A stretch of 64,000 nucleotides of DNA from Mycobacterium sp. 3519A (GCF_900240945.1 NZ_OESG01000014.1:1470015-1534014); one strand, 5' to 3'. Positions 33,739-42,833 are shown, counted from the stretch's first letter. Numbers and translations are program-made. Notes: generated by a model from the sequence alone, not told the origin.

Positions 33739-34005
33739 TTATCGTCGCCGGGATTGCTGCTCATGGGTTTTCGGTGTGGATTTGATCAGCGACAATGCCA
33801 GCCGCGGGCACCGGCTCACAGCAGCACGCGCATCGCCCACCGCCGTTGCCGGTATGGCCGGCTCGCGAGTCCCGTCGCGGACGAGCGGGTAGCCCCACGG
33901 GTCGCGGCGCAGCACCTGCGGGAGCAGCTCCGCGCACAGCCCGCGCCCGTCGCAGCGCGTCCAGTCGATGTGCAGTCGCGAAGGTGTTCTGCTGGCCGCC
34001 TTCAT
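33739..34005 (-). CDS. Single-cluster ferredoxin
   Basis: The 88-residue product begins with a typical small-ferredoxin segment, LHIDWTRCDGRGLCAELLP, and a later SRCPRLAL. Only three cysteines are present (Cys18, Cys24, Cys66): the usual second cysteine of the Cys-X2-Cys-X2-Cys pattern is replaced by Gly21-type sequence, as in ferredoxins with a 3Fe-4S or variant 4Fe-4S cluster. It overlaps the NuoF-like gene by four bases and should carry electrons between that flavoprotein and the membrane protein. Confidence 0.85.
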   Translation of the reverse strand: MKAASRTPSRLHIDWTRCDGRGLCAELLPQVLRRDPWGYPLVRDGTREPAIPATAVGDARAAVSRCPRLALSLIKSTPKTHEQQSRRR

Positions 34006-35192
34006 CTCCTCGTTGCCTCCACTCCTACCTCGCAGCGCCGATGACGGTGATGGTCGATGTCATCGGCGAAAGTCGTCAGCGCGCTGCGGATCAGGCGCGC
34101 GGTTCCGTCGGGGTGTCGACACGACCCGCGGCCGTCGACCAGGTCGACCAATCGGCGGATCTCCCTGATGTGAGTGTTCTGGGCCCGATCGGATGCGAGC
34201 TCGTTGAGCAGATATGCCAGCCTTGGGAGTCCGTTGAGGCACGGCCCGCATTGCCGAGCGCTCTGGCCGGCGAGATATTCGGCGATCATCGCCGTGCGGT
34301 CGAGACCGCACTCGCGCCCGCCGAGCGCGTGGACGATGCCGGTACCCGACACCGGGGTGTTCCCGAGTGCATGCCCAGTAACCCATGTGCCGTGGTAGCC
34401 GCCGACCAGAACGGCGCGCACTGTCGTCGGGTCAGTGGCGCCGTGTTGCTCGATGACATCCGCCAGCACGGCACCCGTCGGCACCTCGAAGACGCCCGGG
34501 TTCGCGATGGCCCCGGACAACGTGACCAACATGCTGCCCGGATTGTCCGCGGCGCCCACTGAGCGAAACCAGTCCGGTCCGAAGCGTGAGATCAGGGCCA
34601 TCTGTGCCAACGTCTCGACGTTGTTGACCAGAGTCGGCTTGCGCCGCACGCCGGATACGGCGGTAACCACCTTGCGGTCGCGCGGTAATGCCGGACCTCC
34701 TTCGATACGCCTGACGAGCGCTGATTCCTCTCCCGCGACAAACGTGTTGGGCGCCTCGACCACAGTTACGTTGTGCCGGTTGATCTTCGCTGCGCGCCGT
34801 TCCGAGAGCGCACGCTCCGCGGTGGCCACGACGTGGGTGGGCACGTACAGGTAGACCTTCGTGGCGCCGACCGCCCCGGCCGCGAGTTCGAGCCCGTCGA
34901 GCATCAGGTGTGGTGCACGGGTCAAAACGACCGCATCTTTGCGGCTCAGTGGTTCGCCCTCGGCGCCGTTCGCCACCACGACGGACTTGTTGCCGTTCAC
35001 GGAGGCGATCTTGCGACCCGCGGAAAAGCCCGCGCCGCCACGCCCGCGCAGTCCCGCCGCATCAACCGCCGAAATCAATTCGGCGCCAGTCATTTCGGGC
35101 AATGCACCGAACCGGCTACGGTGTGTGGCCAAGCTGGGTCCGTCAGCGGCCAACAGCCGCGGCATCGGGGGTGGTGTGGGAGAAACGATCAT
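34002..35192 (-). CDS. NuoF-like NADH-binding flavoprotein
   Basis: The 396-residue product resembles the NADH-dehydrogenase 51-kDa subunit. It has the FMN/NADH motifs GLRGRGGAGFSAGRK (residues 48-61) and ANGAEGEPLSRKD (74-86), a SLBB-like part around PTGAVLADVIEQHG, and a C-terminal Fe-S region. Cysteines at 295, 315, 318 and 358 (QCGPC and GSCRHPDG) are the likely 4Fe-4S ligands; this differs from the Cys-X2-Cys-X2-Cys form of true NuoF. It probably takes electrons from NAD(P)H and passes them to the co-encoded ferredoxin. It overlaps both neighbours by ATGA. Confidence 0.87.
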   Translation of the reverse strand: MIVSPTPPPMPRLLAADGPSLATHRSRFGALPEMTGAELISAVDAAGLRGRGGAGFSAGRKIASVNGNKSVVVANGAEGEPLSRKDAVVLTRAPHLMLDGLELAAGAVGATKVYLYVPTHVVATAERALSERRAAKINRHNVTVVEAPNTFVAGEESALVRRIEGGPALPRDRKVVTAVSGVRRKPTLVNNVETLAQMALISRFGPDWFRSVGAADNPGSMLVTLSGAIANPGVFEVPTGAVLADVIEQHGATDPTTVRAVLVGGYHGTWVTGHALGNTPVSGTGIVHALGGRECGLDRTAMIAEYLAGQSARQCGPCLNGLPRLAYLLNELASDRAQNTHIREIRRLVDLVDGRGSCRHPDGTARLIRSALTTFADDIDHHRHRRCEVGVEATRR

Positions 35193-35752
35193 CTTGCCCG
35201 CTCAGACACTCGCGCGTCGGCGTACTCGGCGAAGCCGGACCGCACCCGCCACAGCAGCGCAGCGCCGACAATCGCGGCACAGCCGCCGGCGAATGCGACG
35301 AACCACACGCGGTACGCATCGGTTCCGTTGCCGAGGGCGTGCGTGAAAGCGATCGGCCACAACGCGTAGGTCGCCCAGTGGATCGCGCGGAACCCACGCA
35401 CTCCGATACGTTGGCGCAGCAGGCTGGTGACGACGATGACCAGCATCAGATCGAAACCTAGTGTTCCGATCCCTTGCCAGAGAGGGCGATACTCTCCGAG
35501 GAACGGCACGACGAAGTCGACCAACCTCAGTTGTGCGTAGGGATCAAGGAACAACAGCGTCACGTGCAGTACCACGAGGAGCGTTCCCGCAAGTGCGGTG
35601 AAACGGTGTACATCTGAGACGGCGAACCGAGGCAAGGCCAACAGCGGTCGTCCCGATCGCGTTGCGATGCCGAGACCCACTGAAATCGTCAGGAAGGCAA
35701 GGGCGGTGATCCCGCAACCGCGGCCGACGGCCCAGAGCGCTTCGTCGGTCAT
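35189..35752 (-). CDS. Ferric-reductase-like bis-haem membrane protein
   Basis: The 187-residue product has five or six membrane helices and the ferric-reductase/MsrQ layout: paired histidines in one helix (His49 in DVHRFTA and His63 in VLHVTLL) and in another (His125 in IHWATYA and His138 in FTHALG), 13-14 residues apart, enough for two b-haems across the membrane. No FAD/NAD domain is attached, so electrons must come from separate proteins, here the NuoF-like flavoprotein and ferredoxin. It is coupled to apbE by ATGA. Confidence 0.86.
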   Translation of the reverse strand: MTDEALWAVGRGCGITALAFLTISVGLGIATRSGRPLLALPRFAVSDVHRFTALAGTLLVVLHVTLLFLDPYAQLRLVDFVVPFLGEYRPLWQGIGTLGFDLMLVIVVTSLLRQRIGVRGFRAIHWATYALWPIAFTHALGNGTDAYRVWFVAFAGGCAAIVGAALLWRVRSGFAEYADARVSERAR

Positions 35753-36675
35753 GAGCGGGCCGCCGGTCCTTCGTCTGGCCAACCGCCCATCGTGCGCACC
35801 AACATGTCGCTGTCCACTAATCGCGCCGGCATGCCAAGGGCGGCAATCCATTCCGGCGCCCGTAGCCCGCGAACGACCGCCGCTGTGCTGACGGTGTTGG
35901 CGGCGAAACAGGATTGTGCTGCGACGCTCACCGTGCGCCACACCGGTGTTGACGACCGGCCGGTCCGTGGGTCGAGGATGTGATGAACGGGTTTGCCGCC
36001 ATGGCGCCATCGACGATGCAGCGTGCTCGACGTCGCCACCGCGGCGCCCGCAGGCAGTGCTATCGCGCTCGCCGGCTCGCCGTCGCCGTCCTCAACCAGG
36101 ATCTGCCAACCGTCCTCGGGTGCTGTGCCCGCCGTTGCGATGTCACCGCCGAGGTTGATCAAAACTCCGCAGCCTGTTGCGGATAGCACGCGCCGAGCGC
36201 ATCGGTCAGCGGCAACCGCCTTCGCTGTCGCGCCGAGGTCGAGCACAACGCCTGGCGGTACGGTCACCATGCGGTCATGCAAAGCGACCATCGACCACGT
36301 CGGCGCGGTCGTCATCGGGTCTGCGAGCGGACGGTTGTCGGCGAGTGCGTCGAAGTCGCGGTCGTATCCGAGCTCGATCAAAGCCGCACCGACGGTCGGA
36401 TCGACATCACCATCGGTCAACCGGGCTGCAGACAACGACGCGTCGAGCAGGTCCGCAAGGAGCTCAGATATTTCGGTCGGTTTCCCGGCAGTGGTTGCCA
36501 GCGTATTGATTTCGGAGTCGGGCCGAAACCGCGACGCGGCGGCTTCGATGGCGTCGAGTTCGGCATCGACTTCGCGACGCGCGGCAAGCAGGCTAGGAGA
36601 ATCGGTGACGACGACCTGCATGTCGGTGCTCCACCGTTGCCACTCGGCGGTCGCGAGTCCTTCCGCGACGGTCAT
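35749..36675 (-). CDS. apbE: FAD:protein FMN transferase (ApbE family)
   Basis: ApbE attaches FMN from FAD to a Thr or Ser of a target protein. The 308-residue product has the family motifs RFRPDSEINTL (50-59), LDLGATAKAVAADR (145-158), NLGGDIATAG (174-183) and HHILDPRTG (231-239). The C-terminal metal-site motif, usually Asp-X3-Thr, reads Asn260-X3-Thr264 (FAANTVSTA), so one Mg ligand is changed. No lipobox or signal peptide is seen from ATG 36675. It overlaps the genes on both sides. No target with an FMN-binding domain is recognised in the window. Confidence 0.88.
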   Translation of the reverse strand: MTVAEGLATAEWQRWSTDMQVVVTDSPSLLAARREVDAELDAIEAAASRFRPDSEINTLATTAGKPTEISELLADLLDASLSAARLTDGDVDPTVGAALIELGYDRDFDALADNRPLADPMTTAPTWSMVALHDRMVTVPPGVVLDLGATAKAVAADRCARRVLSATGCGVLINLGGDIATAGTAPEDGWQILVEDGDGEPASAIALPAGAAVATSSTLHRRWRHGGKPVHHILDPRTGRSSTPVWRTVSVAAQSCFAANTVSTAAVVRGLRAPEWIAALGMPARLVDSDMLVRTMGGWPDEGPAARS

Positions 36676-37142
36676 GATCCGCGCGACCGTGAGATCCGGG
36701 GCGAGAAGTTCGGAGCCATCACGGTTGTGGGGGTCAGTGCGCGCCGCTGCGTCGTCCGCGGCGCCGTCGCCTTGGGCGCCTGGCTCGAATGCGTGGCGGG
36801 GGCTTGTATGGCGGTCGTCTCGGGGACGTACGTCTGCGCGGGTGTATAGGTGCTGACCGGTGCCTGCTCGACCGTGGTCTCCGGCTGTGGTGGCGGCGGC
36901 GGAGCGGGCGGCGGCGTTGTGTTTGTGGCCGTCAGAATCGGCGCGAGGGGAGGTGGGGGCGTGGTGACGGGTTGTTGACTCGGTGCCGCCTGCTCCACCA
37001 CGGTTGGCGGTTCGGCGGGCGGTGGCTGCACTGTGTCCGCGTAGGCCAGTGCCGAAGCGCCTGCGACGCCTGCGATGCCGAGGCCGGCCAACGCCCACGA
37101 CGCAGCCGTGGCCCTGCGGAATCCCGATCGCGGTGAGTTCAT
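36672..37142 (-). CDS. Membrane-anchored Pro/Thr-rich protein (first gene of redox operon)
   Basis: The 156-residue product has a basic start (MNSPRSGFRRAT), one membrane helix at about 14-36 (ending ALAYADT, perhaps cleaved) and an extracytoplasmic tail rich in Pro, Thr, Gln and Val, with PPPPP runs and repeated VEQAP/TYTPAQ-like units. No flavinylation motif (Asp-X2-Ser/Thr-Gly-Ala-Ser/Thr) is visible. It overlaps apbE by ATGA. It may be a periplasmic scaffold or an atypical electron acceptor; no family assignment is possible. Confidence 0.7.
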   Translation of the reverse strand: MNSPRSGFRRATAASWALAGLGIAGVAGASALAYADTVQPPPAEPPTVVEQAAPSQQPVTTPPPPLAPILTATNTTPPPAPPPPPQPETTVEQAPVSTYTPAQTYVPETTAIQAPATHSSQAPKATAPRTTQRRALTPTTVMAPNFSPRISRSRGS

Positions 37143-37247
37143 ACCTGCCGATGCTGGCAAGCGCTTCTTCGAGCCTTCCAAGAACTGGCGGGCTGGCGAC
37201 AGCAACAAGGCCCGGACCGTGTCGATCGGTCAGGGCCCTGTACAGCT

Positions 37248-37365
37248 TCGGATGAACGAGCAAGCTCGCTCATCTCTCGGCTCAGTCGGGGTCTTGACAC
37301 TTCGTGTCTTCGACCCCCTCCATCGCCTCGGATGAACGAGCAAGCTCGCTCATCTCTCGGCTCAG

Positions 37366-37372
<7 letters not shown>
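37248..37372. repeat. 45-base direct repeat including the tRNA-Pro 3' end
   Basis: The same 45 bases occur at 37248-37292 and 37328-37372, separated by 35 bases. The second copy supplies the last six bases of the tRNA-Pro gene; the first is a duplicate outside it. Each contains a hairpin (GATGAACGAG, CAAG, CTCGCTCATC; nine of ten pairs) that probably ends tRNA transcription on the minus strand. The 35-base spacer has its own GACAC-TTC-GTGTC hairpin. Confidence 0.75.
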
Positions 37373-37439
<67 letters not shown>

Positions 37440-37600
37440 CGTGAAGCCACGACAGCGTATCGCACCGACCGGCGGTGAAGCCAAACGGCTTTTCATGCCG
37501 TCTGCCAGCAGAGGCGTAGATCACGACACGCCTCGGGATGGATGTGAGTTGTCGGTGACGTTATGCACACTGACAGCAGTAACTACGAATCGAGGCAGAA

Positions 37601-37798
37601 ATGACTGGGCTGGGAGCTTCGATCTACCTGGGATTCTTCGCCTTGGCCGCGTTGTGGCTGTTTCTGACCTCCGATGGCCCGCTCACCGGGGGTTCCGACG
37701 ATCAGGGCCAGCGGCCCGACCGCTCGAATTCCACCAGCACCTCGGCCGACGGCGACGGGTCCATGCCCTGGCTGTTCAGCCACTCGTCGCAGAAGTAG
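37601..37798 (+). CDS. Possible small membrane protein
   Basis: An ATG with GAGG ten bases upstream opens a 65-residue frame with one N-terminal membrane helix ([15 protein letters not shown]), followed by a polar tail. The first 33 codons look coding, but the last 97 bases overlap the 3' end of the cysteine-synthase-like gene on the other strand, which casts doubt on the tail. Single-helix proteins of this size are often missed. No homologue is recognised. Confidence 0.4.
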   Translation: MTGLGASIYLGFFALAALWLFLTSDGPLTGGSDDQGQRPDRSNSTSTSADGDGSMPWLFSHSSQK

Positions 37799-38808
37799 GT
37801 GTCCGCGTAGCGGTCCCCGCTGTCGGCCAGCAGGGTCACCACCGAACCGCTGCGCCCGTCGGCGATCATCTCGGCCAACAGCCCGAACGCCCCCCACAAA
37901 TTCGTTCCTGTCGACGGTCCCACTCGTCGCCCCAGCACCTTGCTGACATGGTGTGCCGCCGCGATCGACGCCGCGTCGGGCACCGCGACCATGCGGTCGA
38001 CCACGCTGGGCAGGAACGACGGTTCGACACGCGGACGTCCGATGCCTTCAATGCGCGACGACTTGCCGGTCACGACGTCGCGACTGCCCTGCGCGTACGA
38101 CGGAAAAAATGCCGAGTTCTCCGGGTCCACCACGCATAACTTTGTCGCGTACCGCCGATACCGGATGTAGCGGCCGATGGTCGCGCAGGTACCGCCGGTG
38201 CCCGCGCCCACCACGATCCACTCCGGGATCGGATGAGACTCCTGGCGCATCTGCTCGAAGATCGACTCGGCGATGTTGTTGTTGCCGCGCCAGTCGGTCG
38301 CGCGCTCGGCGTTGGTGAACTGATCGAGGTAATGGCCGCCGGTCTCCTCGGCCAGTCGCTCCGCCTCCGCGTACACCTGCGACGCCTCGGCGACGAAATG
38401 GCAACGGCCGCCTTGTGATTCGATCAAGGCGATCTTTGTGGCACTGGTCGATGACGTCATCACCGCGATGAACGGCAGACCGAGCAGCGCGGCGAAGTAC
38501 GCCTCCGACACCGCCGTCGACCCCGACGACGCCTCGATGACCGTGGTGCCCTCACCGATCCATCCGTTGCACAGCGCGTAGAGGAACAACGACCGCGCCA
38601 ACCGATGCTTGAGGCTGCCGGTGATGTGCGTCGTCTCGTCTTTGAGATACAGCTGAACGTCGCACCCGTCGCACCACGCCGCGGGCAGCGGATAACGCAG
38701 CAGATGGGTGTCGGCGCTACGACGAGCGTCGGCCTCGATCAGTCGGACCGCGTTGTCCACCCACGCGCGTGGCTGGCTGCGTGCAGCTGTCTCGGCCTTC
38801 TCGGTCAC
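37702..38808 (-). CDS. Cysteine-synthase-like PLP enzyme (Rv3684-like)
   Basis: The 368-residue product is a fold-type II PLP enzyme. The Schiff-base lysine lies in [12 protein letters not shown] and the phosphate-binding glycine loop in [30 protein letters not shown] is the substrate loop. It resembles cysteine synthase/cystathionine beta-synthase but has an N-terminal extension and a C-terminal tail, so the true amino acid substrate is uncertain. It starts at GTG 38808 and overlaps the metallophosphoesterase stop by four bases. Confidence 0.88.
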   Translation of the reverse strand: MTEKAETAARSQPRAWVDNAVRLIEADARRSADTHLLRYPLPAAWCDGCDVQLYLKDETTHITGSLKHRLARSLFLYALCNGWIGEGTTVIEASSGSTAVSEAYFAALLGLPFIAVMTSSTSATKIALIESQGGRCHFVAEASQVYAEAERLAEETGGHYLDQFTNAERATDWRGNNNIAESIFEQMRQESHPIPEWIVVGAGTGGTCATIGRYIRYRRYATKLCVVDPENSAFFPSYAQGSRDVVTGKSSRIEGIGRPRVEPSFLPSVVDRMVAVPDAASIAAAHHVSKVLGRRVGPSTGTNLWGAFGLLAEMIADGRSGSVVTLLADSGDRYADTYFCDEWLNSQGMDPSPSAEVLVEFERSGRWP

Positions 38809-39761
38809 CGAACCGAGACGCTGGGGTGTGACTCCACGTGCGTCCCGGCGTCACGCCCGCCGATCGGGGCGGCCACCAGCGTCAGCAGCGTGGCCTCCGG
38901 CCGACAGCAGAACCGGGCGGGGAAGTACGGCGACGTGCCGAGACCCGCCGAGACGTGCAGCTGGGTGTGCGCGCCCCAGCGCGACGCCCCCTTGGCGCGG
39001 GACCGGTCGAGGTCGCAGTTGGTGACGATCGCGCCGTAGAACGGCAGGCAGAGCTGGCCGCCGTGGGTGTGGCCGGCCATCACCAGCTGGTAGCCGTCGG
39101 CGGCGAAGCGGTCCAGCACCCGCGGCTCCGGCGAATGCGCCAGTCCCAGCGTCAGGTTGGCCGCGGGGCTGGCGGGTCCGGCGATGGTGTCGTAGCGGTC
39201 GCGGGACAGGTGCGGATCGTCGACGCCGGCCACCGCGATCCGCAGGCCGGCCACCTCGAGTTCGCGCTTGGTGTGCGTCATGTCCAGCCAGCCGCGCTCG
39301 GTGAACGCCGCCCGCAGGTCCTGCCACGGCAACGGCTCGCCGTGCACGCGGTGGCCACGGTTGGTCAGGTAGTTGGCCGGATTCTTCGGCCGCGGCCCGA
39401 AGTAGTCGTTGCTGCCGAACACGAACACGCCTGGCGCGGCCAGCAGTTCGCTCAGCGCCTGCACCACGGCGGGCACCGCCTTGGGGTGGGCCAGGTTGTC
39501 GCCGGTGTTGACCACCAGGTCGGGCTCCCAGCGGGCCAGGTCACGCAGCCAGGCCTGTTTGCGCCGCTGCCGGGGCAGCATGTGGATATCGCTGATGTGC
39601 AGTACCTTCAGCGGCGAGGACCCCGGCGACAACACCGGCATGGTCACTTCACGCATCACGAACGCGTTCCGCTCGATCAGCGACGCGTAACCGATCCCGG
39701 CCAGGACCGAGCCAGCGGTCACGGCGGCGGTGTTCTTGAATACCGTCGAAGGGGCGGGCAT
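38805..39761 (-). CDS. Calcineurin-like metallophosphoesterase (Rv3683-like)
   Basis: The 318-residue product has an N-terminal hydrophobic segment ([18 protein letters not shown]) and the five phosphoesterase motifs: [32 protein letters not shown] and MAGHTHGGQ. Members similar to YkuE hydrolyse phosphodiesters such as those of lipids at the membrane face. The substrate is unknown. It lies between ponA2 and the cysteine-synthase-like gene on the same strand, about 70 bases after ponA2. Confidence 0.9.
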   Translation of the reverse strand: MPAPSTVFKNTAAVTAGSVLAGIGYASLIERNAFVMREVTMPVLSPGSSPLKVLHISDIHMLPRQRRKQAWLRDLARWEPDLVVNTGDNLAHPKAVPAVVQALSELLAAPGVFVFGSNDYFGPRPKNPANYLTNRGHRVHGEPLPWQDLRAAFTERGWLDMTHTKRELEVAGLRIAVAGVDDPHLSRDRYDTIAGPASPAANLTLGLAHSPEPRVLDRFAADGYQLVMAGHTHGGQLCLPFYGAIVTNCDLDRSRAKGASRWGAHTQLHVSAGLGTSPYFPARFCCRPEATLLTLVAAPIGGRDAGTHVESHPSVSVR

Positions 39762-39831
39762 GCAGAGAGCCTACTGCCAGTTGCTGGCAGGCACCGACTT
39801 CCACCGCCGCAGCGTGGTCAACTGCACAGCG

Positions 39832-42174
39832 TTATCCCGGCGGCGGTGGCGGCGGCGCAGGCGGGATGCCGTTGGAGATCTGGATCGTGATGATCGAACC
39901 CGGCACCGTCTGCCCGGCCGGAGAGGTCCCGACCACCGCACCGTACGGCGCGGTGCTGTTGACCGGCGTGGCCTGGTCGGCGACCTGGAAACCGGCCTCC
40001 TTCAGGCGCATCCGCGCGGTGTCCTGCGTCATGCCCGAGACGCTCGGCACGCGGGATCCCGGCGCCCCGTCGACGTAGCGCGGATCCGTCGGCGGCAGCG
40101 CGACCGGGCCGAAGTTGTTCTCGATCGGCTTCATCGCGGTGAACCAGGTGCGGGCCGGTTCGTTGCCGCCGAACAGGTTTCCCGAACTGCACTGCCGCAG
40201 CGGGAACGAGCACAGGTCACCGGGCGTCGTGGAGTCGTCGTAGATGTAGTTGGCCGCGGCGTAGTGGTTGGTGAACCCGAGGAAGGCCGACGAGCGGTGC
40301 GCCTCGGTCGTTCCCGTCTTGCCCGACATGGGCAGGTCCCAGCCCACTGAACTGGCCGACCCCGCGGCCGTGCCGTTGGTGTCGTCCTTGCTCATCGCGT
40401 TGGCCAGCGTGTTGGCCAGCCCCTCGGGCACCACCTGCTCGCAGGTTTCGGTGGTGACGGCGATGTCCTTGCCGTTGCGGTCGGTGACCTTGTCGATCGG
40501 ATTGGGGGGACACCAGGTGCCGCCCGACGCCAAAGTCGCCGCGACGTTCGACAATTCGAGCGCATTGACCTCGATCGGGCCCAGCGTGAATGAGCCGAGG
40601 TTCTGCCGCTTGACGAAGTCGGCCAGGCTTTCGTTGCTCTGCGGGTCGTAGTCGCGGGCGGTGCCGGGCAGCGCGTAGGACCGCATGCCCAGCTTGACCG
40701 CCATGTCGACGGTCCGTTGCACGCCCACCTGAGAGATCAGCTTGGCGAACGCGGTGTTCGGCGAGGTGGCCAACGCGTCGGTGACGCTCATCTGGCCGCG
40801 GTAGTTACCCGCGTTCTGCACGCACCAGGTGGCGGGCGGACAACCCTTGGCGCCACCGCTGCCCAGGCCCTTGGCCTCGAAGCGGGCCGGCGCATCCAAC
40901 TGGGCGTTGATGCCCATGCCCATGTCCAGTGCGGCGGCCGTGGTGAAGATCTTGAACACCGATCCGGCGCCGTCACCCACCAGCGAGAAGGGTTGCGGCT
41001 GCATGGTTTCCCCGGCATCGGTGTTCAGCCCGTAGGTGCGGTTGCTGGCCATTGCCAGCACCTGATGCGAGTCTTTGCCGGGCTTGACGACGCTCATCAC
41101 GCTGGCCACGCCCTGGAGGTCCGGTGCCGCGATGCTGTCGATCGCCGACTTCACCGGTATCTGCACGTCGGGATCCAGCGTCGTCTTGATCATGTAGCCG
41201 CCCTTGGCGACCTGCTCCTTGCTGATGCCCGCGCGGGCCAGGTAGTCCAGCGCGTAGTCGCAGAAGAACGCGCGATCACCCGCGGCGATGCAACCGCGGG
41301 GCAACTCGTTGGGCTGCGGCAGGATGCCGAGCGGCTGCTGCTTGGCGGCGCGCAGTTCGTCGGCGTGCTCGGGCAGATTCTGGATCATGGTGTCCAGCAC
41401 CAGGTTTCGACGTGCCAGCGCGCCGTCGGGGTTGGTGTACGGGTTGAGCGTGCTGGTCGACTGCACCATGCCGGCCAGCAGCGCCGCCTGCTGCCAGTTC
41501 AACTCGGAGGCGTTGATCCCGAAGTACGTCTGCGCGGCGTCCTGGATGCCGAACGACCCGTTGCCGAACGACACCAGATTCAGGTAGCGCGTCAGGATCT
41601 CCGGTTTGGTGAACGTCTTGTCCAGGGTCAGCGCCATGCGGATCTCGCGCAGCTTGCGCGCGGGGGTGGTCTCGATGGCGGCCCGCTTCTCGGCGTCGGT
41701 CTGGGCGACCACCAGCAGTTGATAGTTCTTCACATACTGCTGTTCCAGCGTCGAGCCACCGCGGGTGTCCAAATTTCCGGTCAGATAGCCCGACAGACCC
41801 GTCAGGGTGCCTTGCCAGTCCACGCCGTTGTGCTCGGCGAACCGCTTGTCCTCGATCGAGACGATGGCCAGCTTCATGGTGTTGGCGATCTGATCGCTGG
41901 GCACCTCGAACCGGCGCTGCGAATACAGCCACGCGATCACGTTGCCCTTGGCGTCGACCATCGTCGACACCTGCGGCACCTCACCCTCGACGAGCTGCGC
42001 CGACCCGTTGGCCACCACATCGGACGCTCGGTTCGACAACAAACCGATGCCCCCGACGACAGGAAACAGCAGTCCCGCGACGACCACGCTGGCAAGAAGG
42101 CAGCACCAGGCGAGCTTGATGACCGTAACCGTGGGGGGCACGGCAGCTGGTCTGGTCGGGCGCTGCTCCGGCAT
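39832..42174 (-). CDS. ponA2: PonA2, bifunctional class A penicillin-binding protein
   Basis: The 780-residue product has a cytoplasmic tail, one membrane helix (about 21-45), a GT51 glycosyltransferase domain (SIEDKRFAEHNGVDWQG, GGSTLEQQYVKN) and a transpeptidase domain with the SXXK motif GSVFKIFT and the KTGT motif GKTGTTEAH, then a C-terminal PASTA domain (VPSVSGMTQDTARMRLKEAG) and a Pro-rich end. It polymerises and cross-links peptidoglycan. The PASTA domain may bind muropeptides. It is divergent from whiB4. Confidence 0.95.
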   Translation of the reverse strand: MPEQRPTRPAAVPPTVTVIKLAWCCLLASVVVAGLLFPVVGGIGLLSNRASDVVANGSAQLVEGEVPQVSTMVDAKGNVIAWLYSQRRFEVPSDQIANTMKLAIVSIEDKRFAEHNGVDWQGTLTGLSGYLTGNLDTRGGSTLEQQYVKNYQLLVVAQTDAEKRAAIETTPARKLREIRMALTLDKTFTKPEILTRYLNLVSFGNGSFGIQDAAQTYFGINASELNWQQAALLAGMVQSTSTLNPYTNPDGALARRNLVLDTMIQNLPEHADELRAAKQQPLGILPQPNELPRGCIAAGDRAFFCDYALDYLARAGISKEQVAKGGYMIKTTLDPDVQIPVKSAIDSIAAPDLQGVASVMSVVKPGKDSHQVLAMASNRTYGLNTDAGETMQPQPFSLVGDGAGSVFKIFTTAAALDMGMGINAQLDAPARFEAKGLGSGGAKGCPPATWCVQNAGNYRGQMSVTDALATSPNTAFAKLISQVGVQRTVDMAVKLGMRSYALPGTARDYDPQSNESLADFVKRQNLGSFTLGPIEVNALELSNVAATLASGGTWCPPNPIDKVTDRNGKDIAVTTETCEQVVPEGLANTLANAMSKDDTNGTAAGSASSVGWDLPMSGKTGTTEAHRSSAFLGFTNHYAAANYIYDDSTTPGDLCSFPLRQCSSGNLFGGNEPARTWFTAMKPIENNFGPVALPPTDPRYVDGAPGSRVPSVSGMTQDTARMRLKEAGFQVADQATPVNSTAPYGAVVGTSPAGQTVPGSIITIQISNGIPPAPPPPPPG

Positions 42175-42476
42175 GACGTACAGACTAACTACGCCGCTCG
42201 AGCGACAAAATGGCAGTTCATGCCGGTCGATTGCCGGGTTCGCTGTCCGCGCCGACCTGCGGTTGCGTCAATTTTGCGGTCTGACGGCACGGTCGTCCCA
42301 AAAAAGTGCCTCCCAGACTGTTGCCAAGAAGCGCCCTGACCACCTAAGTTGAGCTAACAGTGCGATGCAGGTCACACCCGACCCTCGCAATGTGGCGTAG
42401 ATCGCATCAGCGTTCTACTCCGGAGGATCACGCCGTCGCTGTGCTAGCTCGACGGCTTGGAACGAAGGGATCGCTG
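42175..42476. other. Intergenic region between ponA2 and whiB4
   Basis: These 302 bases must hold divergent promoters for ponA2 and whiB4, but I cannot place either with confidence. A GAAGGGA ribosome-binding site for whiB4 is at 42463-42469. One small plus-strand frame, ATG 42220 to TGA 42339 (39 residues, five cysteines, beginning MPVDCRVRCP), is a speculative leader peptide. No repeat or structured RNA is evident. Confidence 0.4.
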
Positions 42477-42833
42477 GTGTCAGGTACGAGGCCCGCGGCG
42501 CGGAGGACAACCCCGAACATGTCAGCACACAGCATCGTCCACGGCGCGGAGGCCGAGGCCAGGATCGCCTGGGTGTCCCAGGCGCGTTGCCGTCAAGCTG
42601 ATCCCGACGAGCTGTTCGTACGAGGCGCGGCCCAGCGCAAGGCCGCGGTCATCTGCCGGCACTGCCCGGTGATTCTGGAATGCGGTGCCGACGCGCTGGA
42701 CAACCGCGTCGAATTCGGCGTCTGGGGCGGCATGACCGAACGCCAGCGCCGCGCACTGCTCAAGCAGCACCCCGAGGTGGTTTCCTGGGCTGAGTTCTTT
42801 GCCGCCCAGCGCAAGCACCGCAGCGCGGTTTAG
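42477..42833 (+). CDS. whiB4: WhiB4, iron-sulfur redox regulator
   Basis: From GTG 42477 the product has 118 residues, the WhiB4 length, with the expected [11 protein letters not shown] start. The [4Fe-4S] ligands are Cys38, Cys60, Cys63 and Cys69 (C-X21-C-X2-C-X5-C) and the GVWGG turn is at 81-85, followed by a basic DNA-binding tail. WhiB4 senses oxidation and affects antioxidant gene expression and DNA compaction. It converges with bagB, with a four-base overlap of stops. Confidence 0.94.
   Translation: MSGTRPAARRTTPNMSAHSIVHGAEAEARIAWVSQARCRQADPDELFVRGAAQRKAAVICRHCPVILECGADALDNRVEFGVWGGMTERQRRALLKQHPEVVSWAEFFAAQRKHRSAV

Noticed and set aside
40717..42339. 540-codon plus-strand open frame opposite ponA2
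   Set aside because: It is antisense to PonA2, whose catalytic motifs are all intact; the composition is His/Arg/Gly-rich without fold signals.
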